From positions 682,001-746,000 of the forward strand of contig NZ_JBEPSJ010000002.1 in NCBI RefSeq assembly GCF_040548875.1: a stretch of DNA of 64,000 bases. The letters are read 5' to 3'. The stretch comes from Conyzicola nivalis_A (GTDB lineage Bacteria; Actinomycetota; Actinomycetes; Actinomycetales; Microbacteriaceae). Made by a program: the position numbers and the translations under genes. How positions within the stretch are numbered: position 1 is the first letter of the stretch; each line of letters opens with the position of its first letter. This document shows, piece after piece, positions 60,430 to 64,000 of the stretch. The notes beneath the pieces were generated by a model. It ran no database searches. It worked only from the letters and a program-made list of their open reading frames with translations, and had not been told where the DNA came from.

Positions 60430-60824
60430 CTCCCCGTGAGATGTTCGAGCGGGACGCGGCATCCGCGGCTCTCGGCATGCGGCTCGTCGACCTCGGGCCA
60501 CAGCGCGCGGTCGTGACGATGACCGTGCGCGACGACATGCTCAACGGCTTCGCGGTCGCCCACGGCGGCATCGTCTTCGCGGTGGCCGACACCGCCTTCG
60601 CCATGGCCTGCAACGACGGCACGGCGGTGACCCTCTCCGCCGGGGCCGACATCAGCTTCTTGCGGCCGGTGCGCGCGGGCCAGGTGCTCACGGCGAGCGC
60701 GGTCGTACGCTCGGATATTGGGCGCAGCGGCCTCTACGACGTCACCGTGACCGACGAGACGGGCGCCGCGGTGGCGGAGTTCCGCGGTCGGAGCCGGCGG
60801 ACGAGCCTGGACGCGCCGGCGTAA
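60426..60824 (+). CDS. paaI: phenylacetate pathway thioesterase PaaI
   Basis: A 132-residue hotdog thioesterase that rescues CoA from dead-end intermediates. MLNGFAVAHGGIVFAVADTA holds the active-site Asp, and ISFLRPVRAGQVLTASAVV follows. The GTG start at 60426 overlaps the preceding stop by GTGA. It is the last gene of the paaABCDEGI run. Confidence 0.93.
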   Translation: MTPREMFERDAASAALGMRLVDLGPQRAVVTMTVRDDMLNGFAVAHGGIVFAVADTAFAMACNDGTAVTLSAGADISFLRPVRAGQVLTASAVVRSDIGRSGLYDVTVTDETGAAVAEFRGRSRRTSLDAPA

Positions 60825-60899
60825 CCACGCGCGGAACACCCATCCCAGACCACGCTCACACGGTACGTCGTTCCCATGGCGAAGAGGGAGTCGCCCCGG

Positions 60900-61110
60900 T
60901 CATGAGACTTTCGCGCCGGCGCCTTCGGGCGCAATTCCCCGTCGGCGTCGCAGGAGTGCTACGGCCCCCGTCAGCGCCAGACCCGCGGCTCCCACCGCAC
61001 AGACCCACAAGCCCGCGTACGTGCCGTAGACGATCCAGCCGGGTGCGTATTGCGGCTGCAGGCCCTGGTCCTCTCGGATCCGGTACTGCACCCCGGAGAT
61101 GACCGTGAAG
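60900..61110 (-). pseudogene. 3' fragment of an unknown membrane-protein gene
   Basis: In one minus-strand frame the sequence reads SVFTVISGVQYRIREDQ..., then PGWIVYGTYAGLWVCAVGAA and a Leu/Ala-rich membrane segment ending in RRRRG. No start codon precedes it, because the upstream DNA belongs to a different gene fragment in another frame. It looks like the tail of a gene with one terminal transmembrane helix, joined to the Fic-like fragment by recombination. Confidence 0.55.
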
Positions 61111-61407
61111 ACTGATCTGTTCGTTTACGGCCCGCACGTACGCGCTATTGATGGGCGACTCTCGGCCGTCGATGATGAACTGCGCGACGTCACGCAGGTC
61201 CTCGAGCAGAGCCAGGTCAGCGCGAGAGGTGATTCCTTCGATGCTGCCTGAGCGCAGGAAGTTCTCTGTATGGAGGCGGCTCGCACGTAGTCCGTCGAAC
61301 GTCTTGCCCGCGGAATAGACGACTTCTGCGAGATTGGCGACGGTGAGGACGGTGGTCGCGGCAGCACCCGCAAGGATCGGCGGCGTGCGCTTATGTGCGT
61401 CGAGCAT
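61111..61407 (-). pseudogene. 5' fragment of a Fic/DOC-like protein gene
   Basis: A strong ribosome site (GAGGAGG, 5-base spacing) and an ATG at 61407 open a 99-residue frame. ANLAEVVYSAGKTFDGLRAS, LHTENFLRSGSIEGITSRAD and LALLEDLRDVAQFIIDG are visible. SGSIEG fits the (S/T)xxxE(G/N) inhibitory-helix motif of Fic AMP-transferases. The HxFx(D/E)GN(G/K)R catalytic region expected further on is missing. After INSAYVRAVNEQIS the frame runs into the unrelated fragment at 60900-61110. Family assignment is by motif only. Confidence 0.45.
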
Positions 61408-61460
61408 CACGGCCTCCTCGTGTTCGCTGATATGTGGAGGTTAGTGCTGTCGTCGCACTT

Positions 61461-61649
61461 CTACTTGTAGACCTCACGGTGGGCCACGCGGACCACGGTC
61501 ACGACGAGCACATCGTCGAGGACCTCGTACAGCACGCGGCAGTCGCCGATCCGGATCCGCCAGGCGTCGCCCTCGCCGACGAGCTTCTCGACCGCCTCCT
61601 CGACGACGAAAGACGCACGGCCGCGTTGTTGCAATGCGCCCGTGCGCCT
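61461..61649 (-). pseudogene. truncated RelE/ParE-family toxin gene
   Basis: The minus-strand frame ending at the TAG at 61461-61463 reads EKLVGEGDAWRIRIGDCRVL, YEVLDDVLVVTVVRVAHREV and YK. This is the C-terminal two-thirds of a RelE toxin. A TAA closes the frame upstream at 61650-61652, and no start or antitoxin gene is present. The first 25-30 residues of a normal RelE are missing. Confidence 0.75.
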
Positions 61650-61659
61650 TTATGCCGAG

Positions 61660-61830
61660 CTACTTAGATCGTCGTCCGAACGGCCAAACAAGAATGGCGA
61701 GCACGGCCACGACCATGATCGTGGCGGCCAAGAACGCGTCGACCTTGAAGAAGAACAGAATCAAGTAGACCGCAACCACCGCGATAGCGCGGACTACGTC
61801 CGCAATCCACTGCCCGGCGGTCTTCTTCAC
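61660..61830 (-). CDS. small two-helix membrane protein
   Basis: A 56-residue protein VKKTAGQWIADVVRAIAVVA..., with two hydrophobic segments (VVRAIAVVAVYLILFFF and AATIMVVAVLAILVWPF) and a basic end GRRSK. I chose the GTG at 61830 with GGAAG upstream. An in-frame extension to 61926 overlaps the preceding gene. It follows the secreted-protein gene by 20 bp and could be its partner, for example an immunity protein, but this is speculation. Confidence 0.55.
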   Translation of the reverse strand: MKKTAGQWIADVVRAIAVVAVYLILFFFKVDAFLAATIMVVAVLAILVWPFGRRSK

Positions 61831-61850
61831 TGGGGAACTTCCGTTTCCTT

Positions 61851-62852
61851 CTAGCAATTCTCGCTCCTTATCCCGCCTGCGAGAAACTGCGCTACGGCCG
61901 GGAAGGAGAAGGTGAAGGCCAAGCACTTTCCCGGAGTGTTGTATGCGCTGTTGATCGCGGTGATGCCCGCCGTGAATGCGACGGCGACAGCCGCTTTACA
62001 GGCTACGCCCAACGGTCCGCCGGCTGACTTGCACATGTCAGCGGCTATGACGGCCGCGCCAGCTCCACTAGCGGCGAGGGCGCCCGCTGACCGCGTCTCG
62101 GCTCGCGTGTACTTGAAGCATTGAGCTGGGTACCATCCGCCGAGGGTGCAGTACGAGACGGCCGGATCGGCGACTACGGGGTAGGCCACTCCCGCACGGT
62201 CGTGCTCCACGACCTGCACCAGGGCGGAGCCGCGGATTTCAAAGTGGGTCGCGACACTCTCGCCGTTGGCATCAGCCGCCCACGGTGCGCTGATGAAGCC
62301 AGCCGAGATCGTCTGTCCTTCCGCATCTGACCGTCCGAGGAAGACAGAGCCATCTTCGTTGATTACGGGAGTGACGTTGGAAGACAGCTGGAAGCTGTAC
62401 TCGGTGTCTGCGCTCGAGTCGCGGATGATGGTCTGGATCCTCACCCCGCCGTCGAACGACTGGACGGCGATGTCGGTCGCGAGAGCGGAGTCGTTTTTGT
62501 ACACCGCGGTCCCGTCCTCGGCTACGACCGCGTCGCTGTGGGCAGACGTAGCCGGCAGCCCGATTGTCACGGCCTCGAGGCCGCCCGAGCTGGGAAGCTC
62601 GACGCTTCCTTCTGCGGAGACCGGGAGGATCGCGTCAGCGTTGGACACGGGCGTGGGCGCCGAGTCGAACTGAGGAGTCGTAACCTCCAGCGACGGCGCG
62701 ACGGCGGCGACCTCTGCAGCGACCTCGTCGGCGTCGCTCTGCCCGTCTTGGGCGTGGGCGACACCCACGCTTGCCAGGACCATGGATGCGGAGAGCAGGG
62801 CGATCGCGGCGAGCCGCGGTTTGTACCCTGTGTGAATTCGTCGTTGAATCAT
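61851..62852 (-). CDS. secreted Cys-rich protein, function unknown
   Basis: A 333-residue protein with a Sec signal (RRIHTGYKPRLAAIALLSAS... cleaving near AHA-QDG). A long acidic middle part follows, then the motif VEHDRAGVAYPVVADPAVSY, which I recall from many actinobacterial secreted proteins. The last 100 residues hold six or more cysteines (YCTLGGWYPAQC, MCKSAGGPLGVACKAA, GKC, SENC) and Ala/Gly-rich hydrophobic stretches that could insert in membranes. The start at 62852 has an AGGGAAG ribosome site. No enzyme motif is seen. Confidence 0.75.
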   Translation of the reverse strand: MIQRRIHTGYKPRLAAIALLSASMVLASVGVAHAQDGQSDADEVAAEVAAVAPSLEVTTPQFDSAPTPVSNADAILPVSAEGSVELPSSGGLEAVTIGLPATSAHSDAVVAEDGTAVYKNDSALATDIAVQSFDGGVRIQTIIRDSSADTEYSFQLSSNVTPVINEDGSVFLGRSDAEGQTISAGFISAPWAADANGESVATHFEIRGSALVQVVEHDRAGVAYPVVADPAVSYCTLGGWYPAQCFKYTRAETRSAGALAASGAGAAVIAADMCKSAGGPLGVACKAAVAVAFTAGITAINSAYNTPGKCLAFTFSFPAVAQFLAGGIRSENC

Positions 62853-62896
62853 GAGGCTTCCCTTTCGGACCGACAGCGTTTCCCCCCGTCATGCCG

Positions 62897-62925
62897 AACC
62901 TAGCAGCGACTCGAGCAGAAGTCAG
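62897..62925 (-). promoter_or_regulatory. promoter of the secreted protein gene
   Basis: On the minus strand CTGACT (62920-62925) and TAGGTT (62897-62902) are spaced by 17 bases, close to the actinobacterial housekeeping consensus. The transcript would start near 62890, about 40 bases before the start codon. Confidence 0.55.
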
Positions 62926-62929
62926 GTTA

Positions 62930-63168
62930 AATCTGAGGAAATCTTTTATAAAACAAACTGTCTCATCGGAGGCCCTGCTCGACCGTCAACAATGCCGGGT
63001 CGGCCCGTCTTGAGGGCGATGCGCACGTACCGGGTGCTGATCTGCCCTCGCTGGACAGCGATGCGTGACGAGTGCCGGAGTCGTCATGGCGCGACCGTGT
63101 CGGCCTCCGTGCCGCTTGCCCACCTTTGGGGGCCAAGGCCAGTGGGAGCCCCGCATGACGCAGCCAGC
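62930..63168. other. gene-free stretch with an AT-rich block
   Basis: The first 40 bases are unusually AT-rich (TTTTATAAAACAAAC) for this window. No convincing coding frame, RNA or repeat is visible in the remainder. Confidence 0.5.
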
Positions 63169-63229
63169 TCCTCGACTTGGACTCGAACGCATTAACAGTG
63201 CGTTGCTCTGCCAATTGAGCTATCGAGGA
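63169..63229 (-). tRNA. degenerate tRNA-Asn (GTT) remnant
   Basis: On the minus strand the acceptor strands TCCTCGA and TCGAGGA pair perfectly over seven bases. The D-arm (GCTC...GAGC) is intact, and the anticodon stem-loop ACGCA-CTGTTAA-TGCGT carries anticodon GTT for Asn. The variable loop and the 5' strand of the T-stem are missing: only eleven bases (TCGAGTCCAAG) lie between anticodon stem and acceptor, against about 22 in a normal tRNA. No encoded CCA. It is probably non-functional. Confidence 0.7.
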
Positions 63230-63580
63230 TGGAACAACATCGCAATTGATGTTGTCAGGCGAATCGCTCGTCACGACCAAGCTAGTGCATCCGAGGCTTC
63301 ATGCAGATTTCAAGGCCAGCGAGGCACGGGCCAATCGTCGAGCAGGGGCTCCCTTGGGTGCCTGCAACGCGCTATCGCCTGCTCTCCGGCCAGCCCGCCA
63401 AAGGTTCGATTGCGACTCTGGTGTCGGCGCGCCATACTCGGTGAAACAGTTAACTCGTTTCAACGAGTCTCTGGGTGACAACCTATTAGCTCGGGTGTGG
63501 ACTTCGACGGCTGAGGGAATCGTACGACGGCCGTAGGCGCAATTCGCCCCGGTCCGGTGCGCCGCGACTGAGCCGCCGTT
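63230..63580. other. no supported gene
   Basis: Several open frames exist on both strands but none has convincing composition or a recognisable family. The only structure seen is the dyad ACTCGTT-TC-AACGAGT at 63453-63468. Confidence 0.5.
63453..63468. repeat. 16-bp perfect palindrome
   Basis: ACTCGTTTCAACGAGT, a 7-2-7 dyad. The 2-base centre is too short for a stable RNA hairpin, so a protein-binding site is more likely than a terminator. No gene start lies nearby. Confidence 0.35.
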
Positions 63581-63925
63581 TTATGGCGTCGCGCGTATCG
63601 CCGAGCGATCTCTGGCTAGCTCATCGTCGTCGATCGGCCAATCGGTCAGCACCGCGAAGAGCGAGCCGCCCGCTGTCATGGTCTGGACCGGTCGCACGAG
63701 CGATTCGGCCGCCTCGCGTGCGGAAGCCAACCATAGCTCCGGGGCAACATCAAGGTCGTCAATACTCGATGAAACAGCACCTGTCCGGACTAACGCCGAT
63801 CGGAGCTCCGAGATGAGGTCGCCTGACCGGTCAGGGTTTTCTCGCTTCGATTTCGGCCACGACTGAAGGGTAGCGGGCGACGAGCGTCTCCGCGCGGCTC
63901 CTTACACATGGCAACGAGAGATTGC
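63581..63925 (-). pseudogene. frameshifted gene of unknown function
   Basis: The minus strand reads ETLVARYPSVVAEIEARKP in one frame until a stop. Immediately afterwards, in the next frame, it reads ENPDRSGDLISELRSALVRT, SSSIDDLDVAPELWLASARE and SLFAVLTDWPIDDDELARDR before ending at TAA 63581-63583. Composition of both parts is protein-like and the second part has no start codon, so a single gene broken near 63840-63850 (the AAAACCC run) is the simplest reading. No family recognised. Confidence 0.4.
63822..63835. repeat. 14-bp palindrome inside the broken gene
   Basis: CCTGACCGGTCAGG followed on the plus strand by GTTTTC. It could act as a weak plus-strand terminator, but it lies within the frameshifted minus-strand gene and may be fortuitous. 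Confidence 0.25.
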
Positions 63926-63937
63926 GGGGGCGAACCC

Positions 63938-64000
63938 CTACGGCTGCGGAACGGTGACGCCCCACCCGCGCTCCGCAGCGAGCAGGGATTCCGCCGCTTC
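63938..64000 (-). CDS. C-terminal end of a gene extending beyond the window
   Basis: Twenty codons and a TAG stop on the minus strand, reading EAAESLLAAERGWGVTVPQP. Third-position GC is high (16 of 20), like real genes of the window. Too short to identify. Confidence 0.35.
   Translation of the reverse strand, partial: EAAESLLAAERGWGVTVPQP

Noticed and set aside
63246..63536. A 96-codon plus-strand frame after the tRNA remnant
   Set aside because: It has no ribosome site and mixed composition with no family likeness. The start region lies next to the tRNA-derived sequence.
1..64000. CRISPR arrays, insertion sequences, integrases, rRNA operons
   Set aside because: No regularly spaced repeat arrays, transposase or integrase motifs (DDE, tyrosine recombinase) or rRNA sequences were seen anywhere in the window.

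Overview
The window is high-GC DNA from an actinobacterium, most likely Microbacteriaceae. The evidence is third-position GC bias, frequent GTG/TTG starts, ATGA/GTGA/TGATG gene overlaps, and a cluster of small protein families I associate with that family (39.2-40.8 kb). Most genes are intact and housekeeping-like or catabolic. The last 3 kb is a decayed, accessory-looking stretch.

Layout. 1-6.7 kb: edge of an unknown gene, an AraC regulator, and an operon of glutaminase, MFS transporter, AI-2E-family permease and cardiolipin synthase. 6.8-27.7 kb: a large carbohydrate-acid catabolic island with three divisions. (a) A minus-strand operon from 20.0 to 7.75 kb carries a lipoprotein sugar-binding protein, two ribose-type permeases and an ATPase, then an FGGY kinase, 2-hydroxyacid dehydrogenase, KDPG-type aldolase, shikimate-dehydrogenase-like protein, phosphotriesterase-like hydrolase, zinc alcohol dehydrogenase and alditol oxidase. 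(b) A minus-strand operon from 23.7 to 20.2 kb carries an aldo/keto reductase, KduI, KduD and KDG kinase. (c) Divergent units encode two more zinc dehydrogenases, an RpiR-type regulator and a cupin phosphosugar isomerase. Four 15-bp dyads (GTAG-N5-CTAC) sit in exactly the promoter regions of these units and look like one regulon.

27.8-31.3 kb: a TerC membrane protein behind a probable yybP-ykoY (Mn2+) riboswitch, panD, msrA, a frameshifted msrB and an alpha/beta hydrolase. 31.3-37.3 kb: a Dpp/Opp peptide importer with a divergent Lrp regulator. 37.2-47.0 kb: a protein with two tandem domains, a YcaQ/AlkZ-like protein, the small Microbacteriaceae families, a glycosyltransferase, manganese catalase, a DUF2243/CtaG membrane pair, a UbiB-like kinase and a PadR regulator. 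47.1-51.0 kb: branched-chain 2-oxoacid dehydrogenase E1a-E1b-E2 with a divergent Lrp regulator.

51.1-60.8 kb: aerobic phenylacetate degradation (beta-oxidation enzymes, paaZ, TetR regulator, paaABCDE, enoyl-CoA hydratase, paaI) with matching 20-bp PaaR-type operators before the first gene and paaA. paaK and paaJ are not in the window. 60.9-64.0 kb: fragments of a Fic-like protein, a membrane protein and a RelE toxin, then an intact secreted Cys-rich protein with a small two-helix partner, a tRNA-Asn remnant with a deleted variable/T-arm region, and a frameshifted unknown gene.
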